Shown here in pieces: positions 1-7,240 of a stretch of 12,035 nt of DNA. A program made the position numbers and the translations under genes. Positions within the stretch are counted from its first letter, which is position 1. Each line of letters opens with the position of its first letter. Source of the DNA: Nitrospinota bacterium (GTDB lineage: Bacteria; Nitrospinota; Nitrospinia; UBA9942); NCBI GenBank assembly GCA_003489165.1, contig DNJG01000010.1, positions 1-12,035 of the forward strand, in the 5' to 3' direction. Below the pieces are notes generated by a model that was not told where the DNA came from, searched no databases, and worked only from the letters and a program-made list of their open reading frames with translations.

Positions 1-917
1 GCTGCTCCGGATGGCATTACCCCTGATGAACCTGCCGGTGGTGTCCCTGCTACGCCTGCCGGTGGTGTCCCATTTCCGGCTTGCCCTTGGAGAGAAGCTT
101 TTTCTCCGGCAGTTTCTAACTTCTTGCCTTCAGGTTCTTTCTTGCCTTCAGGTTCTTTCTTGCCTTCAGGTTCTTTCTTGCCTTCAGGCTCTTTCTTACC
201 TTCAGGTTCTTTCTTGCCTTCAGGTTCTTTCTTGCCTTCAGGTTCTTTCTCTTTGTCTTCTTTTTTCTTTTTTTCTTCCTTTGGAGGTTCAGTTGCCTCA
301 GTTAAGCTTTTTATATCTTCAACTGAAACGCTAACTGGTGGATGGGGAGGGGTATTCTGAACAACATTAGTCATCTGATTCATCTTGACCAGAACCTCTC
401 CCACTATTTTGGGAGAGATATTCTTGACTGCAACAATTCCTTCCTTAACAATAACCTGAGTAGAGAGAGGTTGGGAGATGACAAAGAAGTCAGTCGCTCT
501 AACACCTGCAACAGCAGTTTTGGTAACGATATTATAATCATGTTGCTGAGAAACAACCTTACTTACAATAGACCTAATCTTTCCCCTTAAGAGACCTATC
601 GTCCCTTTCCTTTTTGCACCGCCCTTCTCAAAGAGATATTCTTTTATCTCTATTCTGCTCTTTTCTGCAATTCTAATCATGCTGTCGTCAATAAATTTAA
701 TCTCAGCCTTTGAATTGCTTTTTGTCCTGATAATATCCCCGATATTGACAGGCATAGTTATTTCTGCCGTTTCGGCAGTGGTCTTTCCTTTTCGCAGGAT
801 ATCCACAGAGCCTTCCAAAAGGGATACTTTTCCGACAGGCTCAGCACATACAATCAAGGGGGAAAAGATTAGAATAAAAAATAAAAATAGGGTAAATATA
901 ATTTTTTTAGATGTCAT
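1..917 (-). CDS. FecR-domain secreted protein with charged repeat tail (partial, C-terminus off left edge)
   Basis: 305 codons are visible and no stop is reached at the window edge. The ATG at 917 has AGAGG 8 nt upstream and follows the TPR-barrel gene by 16 bp. Residues 1-25 form a signal peptide (TFLFF-like hydrophobic run, likely cleaved after VCA at 25). No lipobox is present, since the residue before C24 is Val. Residues about 27-165 read as a FecR-type beta domain: GKVSLLEGSVDILRKG, then NIGDIIRTKSNSKAEIKF, DDSMIRIAEKSRIEI, and TKTAVAGVRATDFFV. In this family such stand-alone periplasmic versions occur beside envelope proteins; unlike FecR itself, no inner-membrane anchor other than the signal peptide is seen. 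From about residue 212 the protein becomes a Lys/Glu-rich tail with seven KKEPEG units, then a Gly/Pro/Ala-rich tail. The domain call is firm; the role is unknown. A structural or surface partner of the two genes upstream is an inference from spacing. Confidence 0.85.
   Translation of the reverse strand, partial: MTSKKIIFTLFLFFILIFSPLIVCAEPVGKVSLLEGSVDILRKGKTTAETAEITMPVNIGDIIRTKSNSKAEIKFIDDSMIRIAEKSRIEIKEYLFEKGGAKRKGTIGLLRGKIRSIVSKVVSQQHDYNIVTKTAVAGVRATDFFVISQPLSTQVIVKEGIVAVKNISPKIVGEVLVKMNQMTNVVQNTPPHPPVSVSVEDIKSLTEATEPPKEEKKKKEDKEKEPEGKKEPEGKKEPEGKKEPEGKKEPEGKKEPEGKKEPEGKKLETAGEKASLQGQAGNGTPPAGVAGTPPAGSSGVMPSGA
31..71 (-). repeat. Two 17-bp direct copies, 24-bp period, in the Gly/Pro tail of the FecR-domain gene
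   Basis: The sequence CCTGCCGGTGGTGTCCC occurs at 31-47 and again at 55-71, giving a 24-bp period. On the coding strand it encodes a GTPPAG unit twice. The array may continue beyond the window edge. Confidence 0.8.
127..252 (-). repeat. 18-bp tandem repeat, 7 copies, inside the FecR-domain gene
   Basis: Seven units of an 18-bp sequence begin at 127, 145, 163, 181, 199, 217 and 235. On the coding strand each encodes EPEGKK. The copies are nearly identical (one C/T change in the fourth, one G/A change at the start of the fifth, and a changed end in the seventh), which points to recent expansion. Because 18 is a multiple of 3, copy-number change would lengthen or shorten the tail without a frameshift. 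Confidence 0.95.
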
Positions 918-933
918 AAAATATGCCTCTATT

Positions 934-2427
934 CTACCAAACATAATTTAATCCAACACTGACCGCATTCTTTGAATAATCATAAACGGCAGTATTGGAA
1001 AATGCCCTTGTATATGTGTATGTAATATCCCCTTTTAAATTCTTGACTAAGTTTATTGAGATTAGTGTATTTGCATTGTAAATGGTATCATCTCTCTTAA
1101 TACTATATGTGGAATGGGTATTATCATAAATCTGTCTATATCCATCCCCTGATAAGCTGAAGTTGATTCTATTGCTGACAGGCAGGAGAATAGATACCGC
1201 TCCCTTATGGCCATTATATTTCCAGTTGTTTCCATTTGTATAATCACGGTCGTAATTGTATTTAACATTGATATAACCTTTTCCCTCTTTTAAAAATAGG
1301 AAGTAGGCTGCACCGGCATCATAATTTGCACCTGCCCTATTTTCATCTCCGGCGGATGGTTTAATATAATCCTTATCCTGCCATTTTAAACTTACCTGTG
1401 CCATTTGTGACCCGCTGATATATGAGAAAATCGGGCTGACTGTGTTAGACCTTAAATATCCCGACCTGTCGAGATATGTATAACCATAGCTATACATCAG
1501 TGTTGTATTAAAATTGCCAAAATTATATGCAGGCAGAATATTAATAGAATGACTCTGAATATCATAATTAGTAAATAGGGCGTGGAGGCTTTGGGAGAAG
1601 GAGTAGCCAAGTCCGATGTTTCCATTTTTCATAAATGACTTTGAATAATCAAAACCGAAATTCAGATTAGATACCCAGTCAGACTTGTTTGTGATGCTTT
1701 CTGCCGCTGAGGTATCAGTTGGTTTTAAGACAACATTATCATCGTATTGATAAGAATAACCAAAGGTCATCTTCCAGTTTTTCATGCTCTCAATCTGTTC
1801 AATTGCAGTAATATATTGACGGGCAAATTCTGCCTCATCGGATTTTGGATTAAGGCTGATAAGACTTCTGAAATATGCCTTTGCTTCTTTGAGATTTCCG
1901 TTATTATAATTAATTACTCCAAGCTGATACTGAACAAGAGGCTGTAGATTTTTATCCTCTTCTCCTGCGGATTTAATAAGCTCTATTGCCCTTTTGTAAT
2001 CCCCCTTTTGGTTGTAAATCATCCCCTTGTAATAGGTAATTATGCTGAGATGTTTTACCTTATCTGCCTCTTCGAATTGTTCCAGCGCCCCGTCATAATC
2101 CCCTGTCATCAGCAAAACCTGCGCCAGATAATATCTCACTTCAAGCAAGTTTGGATTAATTTTAACCGTTTCTTTGAAGAATCTTAGAGATTCACTGAAA
2201 TTCTCCATAGCATTATAAAGAATTCCAAGAGCGTAAGTGATATTTGGATTGCCAGGTTCTTTTTTATAAGCCTTTAAGAGCAATGGCTCAGCCTCTTCAT
2301 AGTTTTCCAGTTGCAGCTGTTTCATTCCTTCTGCAAAATAGTTCATTTCGGCAGCATAGGTAATATTGCAGGAGATAAACAATATAAAAAGTGGTAAAAA
2401 ATTTAATTTCCTTAAAAAATAGTTCAT
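934..2427 (-). CDS. TPR plus outer-membrane beta-barrel protein (Slam/DUF560-like architecture)
   Basis: The product is 497 aa from the ATG at 2427. This start is chosen because it begins a normal signal peptide (MNYFLRKLNFLPLFILF, cleavage likely after TYA at 25). The open frame extends 20 codons further, but that would overlap the upstream gene and bury the signal. Residues about 28-210 are helical TPR-like repeats (for example LGILYNAMENFSESLRFF, LLMTGDYDGALEQFEEA and NQKGDYKRAIELIK). Residues about 217-497 alternate polar and aromatic residues as in a transmembrane beta-barrel, beginning with YSYQYDDNVVL and ending GLNYVW; a terminal aromatic residue is the usual barrel-assembly signal. 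Domain order and length match Slam-type surface-lipoprotein translocators, and the gene lies 10 bp after a lipoprotein gene. I did not verify membership of DUF560; a general TPR-porin or exopolysaccharide-export protein is the main alternative. The spacer holds only a weak AGAAAAGA ribosome site. Confidence 0.85.
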   Translation of the reverse strand: MNYFLRKLNFLPLFILFISCNITYAAEMNYFAEGMKQLQLENYEEAEPLLLKAYKKEPGNPNITYALGILYNAMENFSESLRFFKETVKINPNLLEVRYYLAQVLLMTGDYDGALEQFEEADKVKHLSIITYYKGMIYNQKGDYKRAIELIKSAGEEDKNLQPLVQYQLGVINYNNGNLKEAKAYFRSLISLNPKSDEAEFARQYITAIEQIESMKNWKMTFGYSYQYDDNVVLKPTDTSAAESITNKSDWVSNLNFGFDYSKSFMKNGNIGLGYSFSQSLHALFTNYDIQSHSINILPAYNFGNFNTTLMYSYGYTYLDRSGYLRSNTVSPIFSYISGSQMAQVSLKWQDKDYIKPSAGDENRAGANYDAGAAYFLFLKEGKGYINVKYNYDRDYTNGNNWKYNGHKGAVSILLPVSNRINFSLSGDGYRQIYDNTHSTYSIKRDDTIYNANTLISINLVKNLKGDITYTYTRAFSNTAVYDYSKNAVSVGLNYVW

Positions 2428-2437
2428 ATTGTCTTTT

Positions 2438-4786
2438 CTATTGGGTTGTAAAAGTATATGGTGCATTTGATACCGTTGTAGCACCATAAGAATTTATAGC
2501 CTTAACCCTCCACCAGTAATATGTTGAAGCAGATAACATTCCTGCTGGCACTGTGTGATTTATTATATCAGTGCCTACAGTTGTACTGTATGCTATCATT
2601 GTAAATGCAGCATCCGTGGCTATTTCAATTGTATAACTTGTCTCTCCTACAGAATCTGCCCATGAGAGTGTTGGTGTTGTTGAAACTCCTGCTGCATTAT
2701 TTAATGGTAAACTATAATTGAAGGCTGTAGGCGCTGATCCACCACCACTTGTGGTTGTAAAAGTAAATGGTGCATTTGATGCAGAAATACTACCATAAGA
2801 ATTAGTTGCCCCTACCCTCCACCAATAATATGTTGAATATGATAACTTTCCAGCCGGGACTGAATGGTTTATTATATCGGTGCCTACAGATGTATTGTAT
2901 GCTAACATTGTAAATGCAGCATCAGTAGCTATCTGTATGATATAACTTGTCTCTCCAGTAGAATCTGTCCATGAGAGTGTTGGAGTTAGTGAAACGCCTG
3001 TTGAGCTATTTAAAGGTGCGCCAAGAGTAAATGTAGTAGGTGCTGAACCTCCACCTCCACTTGTAGTTGTAAAAGTATATGGTGCATTTGATGCAATTGT
3101 ATGCCCATAAGAATTAAATGCCTTTACAGTCCACCAGTAATATGTTGAAGCAGATAACATTCCTGCTGGTACTGTGTGATTTATTATATCAGTGCCTACA
3201 GTTGTACTGTATGCTATCATTGTAAATGCAGCATCCGTGGCTATTTCAATTGTATAACTTGTCTCTCCTACAGAATCTGCCCATGAAAGTGTTGGAGTTA
3301 ATGAAACCCCTGTTGAGTTATTTAATGGTAAACTAAAATTGAATGCTGTAGGCGCTGACCCACCACCGCCACTTGTGGTTGTAAAAGTAAATGGTGCATT
3401 TGACGCAGAAATAATGCCATAAGAATTAGTTGCCCTTACCCTCCACCAGTAATATGTTGAAGCAGATAATATTCCTGCTGGTACTGTGTGATTTATTATA
3501 TTAGTGCCTACAGTCGCACTATGTGCAACCATTGTAAATGCAGCATCAGTAGCTATCTGTATAGAATAACTCGTCTCACCTACAGAATCTGTCCATGAGA
3601 GTGTTGGAGTTAGTGAAACCCCTGCTGAGCTATTTAAAGGTGCGCCAAGAGTAAATGTAGTAGGTGCTGAACCTCCACCTCCTCCGCCTCCACTTGTGGT
3701 TGTAAAAGTAAATGGTGCATTTGATACCGTTGTAGCACCATAAGAATTTATAGCCTTAACCCTCCACCAGTAATATGTTGAAGCAGATAATATTCCTGCT
3801 GGTACTGTGTGATTTATTATATCAGTGCCTACAGTCGCACTATGTGTAACCATTGTAAATGCAGCATCCCTGGCTATTTCAATTGTGTAACTCGTCTCAC
3901 CTACAGAATCTGTCCATGAGAGTGTTGGAGTTGTTGAAAGTCCTGTTGAGTTATTTAATGGTAAACTAAAACTAAATGCTGATGGCAGTGATGTTCCACC
4001 ACCTCCTCCACCTCCGCCGCCTCCGTCTGCCCCTGTAGTAAAGCTCCATGTATAGGGACTTGCCATTGCATTTCCTGTTAAGTCCTTTACTCCTGTTGTA
4101 ATTGTAATCATGTAGGTAGTGTTGGAATACCAAGGTGTTGGACTAATGGTGACAGTTGAGCCGGATGTGTTTATAATTGGAGCCGTTGCACCGGTAATTG
4201 TATTTGCGTTAATAGTTGAAGGATCCATTGGCTTTGAGAATATAATTGTGATAATACCGCTTGCCGGCACGCCTGTAGCCCCGGAGGCAGGGCTAACAAA
4301 ACTTACTGTAGGCGTTACAGTGCCAGTATTGGCAGCCATTTGAATAGTAATGTCATAAGACATCCCCATTATGAGTGTTTGTGGGGAAGAAATCCCTGTG
4401 TAAAGCAGATTTCCTGCGCCGGCAGCCGCATCATACGCATAAGCCGTAAAATATATATTACTCCCCTCGTCCACTTCCATATATACCTCTACATAAGTTG
4501 ACGGTGCCACCTCTACATAGCCTGAAAATTTTCTGCCATCTGGATAGACTGCATCTACCCGGATAGAACGGACATTAGAAGGGGCTGGACCATAAAATTG
4601 ATTTGGATTACCTATTTGGTTTGATTTCTGGATGGATTTTTCGGACAAATCAAATGGAATAGTAACTTTAATTTTTCTATTGCTTGATTTGCTGCTGTCA
4701 TATTCAGAGCCGCATCCTGCTATAACACTAATTAAAGTTACAGCAAAGAGAAATAGAACTGTGAGATATTCAATAATCTTTTTCAT
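2438..4786 (-). CDS. Large secreted lipoprotein: SbsA-type Ig-like domain plus five FN3-like repeats
   Basis: The product is 782 aa. The N-terminus has MKK, a hydrophobic stretch and an IAGC lipobox, so C25 should be lipidated after signal peptidase II cleavage. Residues about 35-155 form an N-terminal region with a peptide of the type VRSIRVDAVYPDGRKFSG. Residues about 158-252 read as a bacterial Ig-like (SbsA/Big_5) domain: SPASGATGVPASGIITIIFS, KPMDPSTI, and Y-W-SFTTG at the end. A run of ten glycines (255-264) leads into five repeats of about 98 aa at roughly 267-364, 374-471, 478-575, 581-679 and 684-781. Each has TPTLSW, GETSY, DAAFTM and STYYWW-V-A-NSYG, typical of FN3-like folds. No catalytic domain is seen; adhesion or display is the likely role. 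The start lacks a clear Shine-Dalgarno site but fits the signal peptide. It follows pgpA by 39 bp. Confidence 0.87.
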   Translation of the reverse strand: MKKIIEYLTVLFLFAVTLISVIAGCGSEYDSSKSSNRKIKVTIPFDLSEKSIQKSNQIGNPNQFYGPAPSNVRSIRVDAVYPDGRKFSGYVEVAPSTYVEVYMEVDEGSNIYFTAYAYDAAAGAGNLLYTGISSPQTLIMGMSYDITIQMAANTGTVTPTVSFVSPASGATGVPASGIITIIFSKPMDPSTINANTITGATAPIINTSGSTVTISPTPWYSNTTYMITITTGVKDLTGNAMASPYTWSFTTGADGGGGGGGGGGTSLPSAFSFSLPLNNSTGLSTTPTLSWTDSVGETSYTIEIARDAAFTMVTHSATVGTDIINHTVPAGILSASTYYWWRVKAINSYGATTVSNAPFTFTTTSGGGGGGGSAPTTFTLGAPLNSSAGVSLTPTLSWTDSVGETSYSIQIATDAAFTMVAHSATVGTNIINHTVPAGILSASTYYWWRVRATNSYGIISASNAPFTFTTTSGGGGSAPTAFNFSLPLNNSTGVSLTPTLSWADSVGETSYTIEIATDAAFTMIAYSTTVGTDIINHTVPAGMLSASTYYWWTVKAFNSYGHTIASNAPYTFTTTSGGGGSAPTTFTLGAPLNSSTGVSLTPTLSWTDSTGETSYIIQIATDAAFTMLAYNTSVGTDIINHSVPAGKLSYSTYYWWRVGATNSYGSISASNAPFTFTTTSGGGSAPTAFNYSLPLNNAAGVSTTPTLSWADSVGETSYTIEIATDAAFTMIAYSTTVGTDIINHTVPAGMLSASTYYWWRVKAINSYGATTVSNAPYTFTTQ
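2441..3988 (-). repeat. Five tandem FN3-like coding repeats with glycine linkers
   Basis: The five units are about 98 codons each and are joined by glycine runs of 7, 4, 4 and 3 residues, after a leading run of 10 (at 3995-4024). Units 1, 3 and 5 open with a FSLPLNN-type motif and units 2 and 4 with LGAPLNSS, an alternating pattern suggesting duplication of a two-domain block. At DNA level unit 5 is a mosaic: 2550-2665 is identical to 3171-3286 in unit 3, and 2458-2536 is identical to 3712-3790 in unit 1. Confidence 0.92.
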
Positions 4787-4825
4787 CTGAAGGATTTTTT
4801 ATGATTTGTTTGCTTCTTATATACC

Positions 4826-5284
4826 TCAAGACATGCATATTGTAAAGTAAAATATCTGCAATATCAGATTTGTTGCAATGCCTGCCGCAACATCGTCCAT
4901 CATCACCCCAAATCCATTTGGCAGTCTTTCCAACATATAAAATGGTTTTGAAATATCAATTATTCTGAAAATTATAAAACCTGATAACACAATCCAGAAC
5001 TCATGCGGAAGCATAAATAGGGATATAAGTATCCCTGCAATTTCATCTATCACAATCTTCTGTGAGTCTTTTCTTTTAAAGATATACTCAGCTTTTTCTG
5101 AAACCCATATACCAATTAATACTATTGATATTGTGAGCAAAAAATAGCTGAAAGCTGAAAGCTGAAGGCTGAAAGTTAATAGGTATATTAATACACCGAC
5201 GAGAGACCCTGCTGTCCCCGGTGCTATTGGTGAGTAGCCGCTGTAAAACCCAGTGGCTATGAATTTTATTAGCTTATTGCTCAT
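4826..5284 (-). CDS. pgpA: Phosphatidylglycerophosphatase A (PgpA)
   Basis: The product is 152 aa, normal for the family. It is an inner-membrane enzyme that removes the terminal phosphate of phosphatidylglycerol phosphate to give phosphatidylglycerol. Family motifs are all present in order: YSPIAPGTAGSL (17-28), IDEIAG (79-84), FRIIDISKPF (106-115) and LPNGFGVMMDDVAAG (121-135). There are several hydrophobic segments. The start codon overlaps the end of dxr by 11 bp and lies inside a 7-bp tandem array with no Shine-Dalgarno sequence, so translational coupling to dxr is likely. A second 7-bp array is read in frame at residues about 38-47, between the first two hydrophobic segments. CdsA, encoded two genes upstream, makes the CDP-diacylglycerol that feeds the same pathway. 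Confidence 0.93.
   Translation of the reverse strand: MSNKLIKFIATGFYSGYSPIAPGTAGSLVGVLIYLLTFSLQLSAFSYFLLTISIVLIGIWVSEKAEYIFKRKDSQKIVIDEIAGILISLFMLPHEFWIVLSGFIIFRIIDISKPFYMLERLPNGFGVMMDDVAAGIATNLILQIFYFTICMS
5147..5174. repeat. 7-bp tandem array (GCTGAAA) inside pgpA
   Basis: Four contiguous heptamers, GCTGAAA, GCTGAAA, GCTGAAG and GCTGAAA, are followed by a degenerate continuation. They are read in frame in pgpA as a short FSLQLSAFS segment in a predicted loop. Since 7 is not a multiple of 3, gain or loss of one unit would frameshift the gene. Confidence 0.85.
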
Positions 5285-5298
5285 TGCTTATTGCTATT
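5272..5298. repeat. 7-bp tandem array spanning the dxr/pgpA overlap
   Basis: Heptamers GCTTATT, GCTCATT and GCTTATT sit at 5272-5292, followed by a partial GCTATT. On the coding strand they supply the last codons and TAA stop of dxr and the ATG of pgpA. Confidence 0.85.
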
Positions 5299-6434
5299 AT
5301 TTTTTTTGCATATTCCCTTGCCCATCTGTCCGCCTTTAAAATATCAGAGATTTCTTTTGCATGGCTGACCTTATGCTCCTTCATGGTCTTTTCAATGATT
5401 TCAGAAATTTTGTTGAATGAAATTTCCCTGTTTAAAAAGGCATTAACTGCCATCTCGTTTGCAGCATTTAAGACTGCTGGCATAGTCTCACCTATCTTTA
5501 ATGCCTCAAAGGCAAATTTAAGACATGGGAATTTTTCAGTATCAGGTTTTTCAAAGGAGAGATTTTTCACCTCTGCCAGATTTAGTGAAGGGAGTGTATT
5601 TTTTAATCTATCAGGGTAGTTCAGTGCATAAGAGATTGGTATCCTCATATCAGGGATGCCGAGCTGGGCAATTACAGAGCCGTCAATAAATTCTACAAGG
5701 GAGTGGATTGTGCTCTGTGGATGTATTAAAACTTCTATATTTTCATCTGCTATGCCGAATAGCCACTTTGCCTCTATAACCTCAAAGCCTTTATTCATTA
5801 AGGTAGCCGAGTCAATGGTAATTTTTTGACCCATCCGCCAGTTGGGATGTTTAAGGGCATCTTCGGGCTTAATATCCTCAAATTGTTCCTTTGGATAATT
5901 TCTGAAAGGACCACCCGATGCAGTCAGTATCAGCTTTCTTATATTTTCCCTCTTTTCCCCTGTGAGCGATTGAAATATTGCACTGTGCTCGCTGTCTATG
6001 GGTATAATTCTGCATTTGCCTTCCGCCTCCCTCATTACAATCTCGCCTGCCATAACGAGGGTCTCTTTGTTTGCAAGTGCAATATCTTTTTTTGCCTTTA
6101 TTGCCGAGATGGTTGGTATCAGCCCTGCCGCACCTACAATGGCAGAGATAACCATGTCTGCCTCTTTAACCGTCGCCGCCTCAATTACGCCGTCAACTCC
6201 TGATACAATTTTTACATTCTTATCTTTTATTGTTTTCTTTAATTTGTCTGAGTTTTTTTCATTAAAGAGGGCTGCCACTTTGGGCTTGAATCTATCAATT
6301 TGAGACTGGAGGAGTGAGTCATTTTCACCGGCGGCAAGAGCCACTACCTGAAATTTATCAGGGTGTCTGCTGATGACATCAAGTGCATTTACCCCTATTG
6401 AACCTGTTGAGCCGAGTATTGATATTTTTTTCAT
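5274..6434 (-). CDS. dxr: 1-deoxy-D-xylulose 5-phosphate reductoisomerase
   Basis: The product is 386 aa, close to the family norm. It converts DXP to 2-C-methyl-D-erythritol 4-phosphate with NADPH, the committed step of the MEP isoprenoid pathway in the cytoplasm. Visible features are the NADPH-binding GSTGSIG (8-14), ALANKETLVMAGE (119-131), and the metal-binding PIDSEHS with D147 and E149. There are also LTASGGPFR (170-178), HPNWRMG (196-202), and NKGFEVIEAKWLF with the third metal ligand E218. IHPQSTIHSLVEF and a C-terminal helical domain follow. It starts 9 bp after cdsA; the ATG at 6434 is the edge of a 7-bp repeat array and has no Shine-Dalgarno sequence. The C-terminal ISNEQ and stop are written in another 7-bp array. 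The product feeds the prenyl diphosphate pool used by UppS. A metallopeptidase gene (rseP) often follows cdsA-dxr; here pgpA is in that place. Confidence 0.97.
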   Translation of the reverse strand: MKKISILGSTGSIGVNALDVISRHPDKFQVVALAAGENDSLLQSQIDRFKPKVAALFNEKNSDKLKKTIKDKNVKIVSGVDGVIEAATVKEADMVISAIVGAAGLIPTISAIKAKKDIALANKETLVMAGEIVMREAEGKCRIIPIDSEHSAIFQSLTGEKRENIRKLILTASGGPFRNYPKEQFEDIKPEDALKHPNWRMGQKITIDSATLMNKGFEVIEAKWLFGIADENIEVLIHPQSTIHSLVEFIDGSVIAQLGIPDMRIPISYALNYPDRLKNTLPSLNLAEVKNLSFEKPDTEKFPCLKFAFEALKIGETMPAVLNAANEMAVNAFLNREISFNKISEIIEKTMKEHKVSHAKEISDILKADRWAREYAKKIIAISNEQ

Positions 6435-6467
6435 GACCAGTGACTAATGACCAGTGACTAATGACCA
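6433..6467. repeat. 7-bp tandem array at the cdsA/dxr junction
   Basis: Five contiguous heptamers alternate ATGACCA and GTGACTA (three of the first, two of the second), which makes a 14-bp higher-order unit. On the coding strand the array encodes the WSLVTGH end and stop of cdsA, and its edge is the dxr start codon. Confidence 0.93.
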
Positions 6468-7235
6468 ATAATAGTAAAATACAGGTGCTGAGAACAGGAG
6501 GCTGTCAACCCTGTCAAGTATCCCGCCGTGTCCCGGAATTATACCGCCCGAATCCTTTACCTGAAGGTTTCTTTTTATAATAGATTCGCTTAAATCACCA
6601 AATTGTCCAGATACACCGATTAAGATTCCAGCAATAACTGCATTTGAAATACCAATGTCCAGAAACCATAGTTTTGCAATTATTGCCCCAAATATACTGC
6701 CCATTAATCCTATTATCGCACCCTCTACAGTTTTTTTAGGGCTTATGGCGGGGGCTAATTTATGTTTACCAAAGCCCTTTCCACCATAGTATGCGGTTGT
6801 ATCACCCATCCATGTGATGAGTAAAACAAAAAAGATTAACTCTCTCCCATTATCTCCGCTATTTCTGATAACACCCATATAGCTCATAAGAAAACTGACA
6901 TATAGTATTCCAAATACAGTATTTGAGACATAAGAAAAGGCATTGTCTGATGCATTTCCTTCAAATATCCTTACGATAAAGAGGATTATAACGGATGCCG
7001 CAATTACAAGATTGATATATGTCCCTTTGAAGATAGCAATAGAAAGCAGGATTCCAAGAATAATCCCTGCCCATTTATAACATCCAAACCCCCCTTTTTC
7101 AATCATCCTGTAAAACTCATATAAACCGATAAATATTGCAAATTCTAATAGTAAAAAGAAATGAAATGGATTTCCAAAATATATTATGGCGAGGAGTATT
7201 GGTAAAGATACAATGGAGCTAATAATTCTTGTCAA
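6444..7235 (-). CDS. cdsA: Phosphatidate cytidylyltransferase (CDP-diglyceride synthase)
   Basis: The product is 263 aa, a polytopic inner-membrane enzyme making CDP-diacylglycerol from phosphatidic acid and CTP. The C-terminal family signature is complete: SIIKRNLQVKDSGG followed by IIPGHGGILDRVD (218-244). The preceding WMGDTTAYYGGKGFGKHKL and ISPKKTVEG (142-172) are also characteristic. Many hydrophobic segments are seen from residue 4 on. The start is TTG at 7235: the frame closes at an in-frame TAA 19 bp upstream with no ATG or GTG between, and TRIISSIVSLPILL is the usual CdsA N-terminus. No Shine-Dalgarno sequence is visible, and an 84-bp heptamer array occupies the spacer to uppS. The last seven residues and stop come from a repeat array, so the true ancestral C-terminus may have been altered. 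Confidence 0.95.
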   Translation of the reverse strand: MTRIISSIVSLPILLAIIYFGNPFHFFLLLEFAIFIGLYEFYRMIEKGGFGCYKWAGIILGILLSIAIFKGTYINLVIAASVIILFIVRIFEGNASDNAFSYVSNTVFGILYVSFLMSYMGVIRNSGDNGRELIFFVLLITWMGDTTAYYGGKGFGKHKLAPAISPKKTVEGAIIGLMGSIFGAIIAKLWFLDIGISNAVIAGILIGVSGQFGDLSESIIKRNLQVKDSGGIIPGHGGILDRVDSLLFSAPVFYYYWSLVTGH

Positions 7236-7240
7236 TTGTT

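Noticed and set aside
127..252. Possible CRISPR array
   Set aside because: The 18-bp units are directly contiguous with no spacers and are in frame in a gene.
11..360. Two plus-strand frames made of LPSGSF or SCLQVL repeats
   Set aside because: They are antisense readings of the 18-bp repeat in the FecR-domain gene; the minus-strand reading has a signal peptide and domain.
2368..2427. Lipobox reading (FISC, C20) of the TPR-barrel protein
   Set aside because: Phe at -3 does not fit the lipobox well, a signal peptidase I site (TYA/AEM) follows, and the barrel C-terminus points to an integral outer-membrane protein.
2428..2487. Upstream start giving a 517-aa TPR-barrel protein
   Set aside because: It adds 20 residues before a complete signal peptide and overlaps the lipoprotein gene; the ATG at 2427 is better.
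4119..4343. Plus-strand 74-aa frame inside the FN3 lipoprotein gene
   Set aside because: It is antisense to the Ig-like domain, with no start signal or independent features.
5284..6303. Several plus-strand frames of 100-125 aa across dxr
   Set aside because: All are antisense shadows of a full-length, motif-complete dxr.
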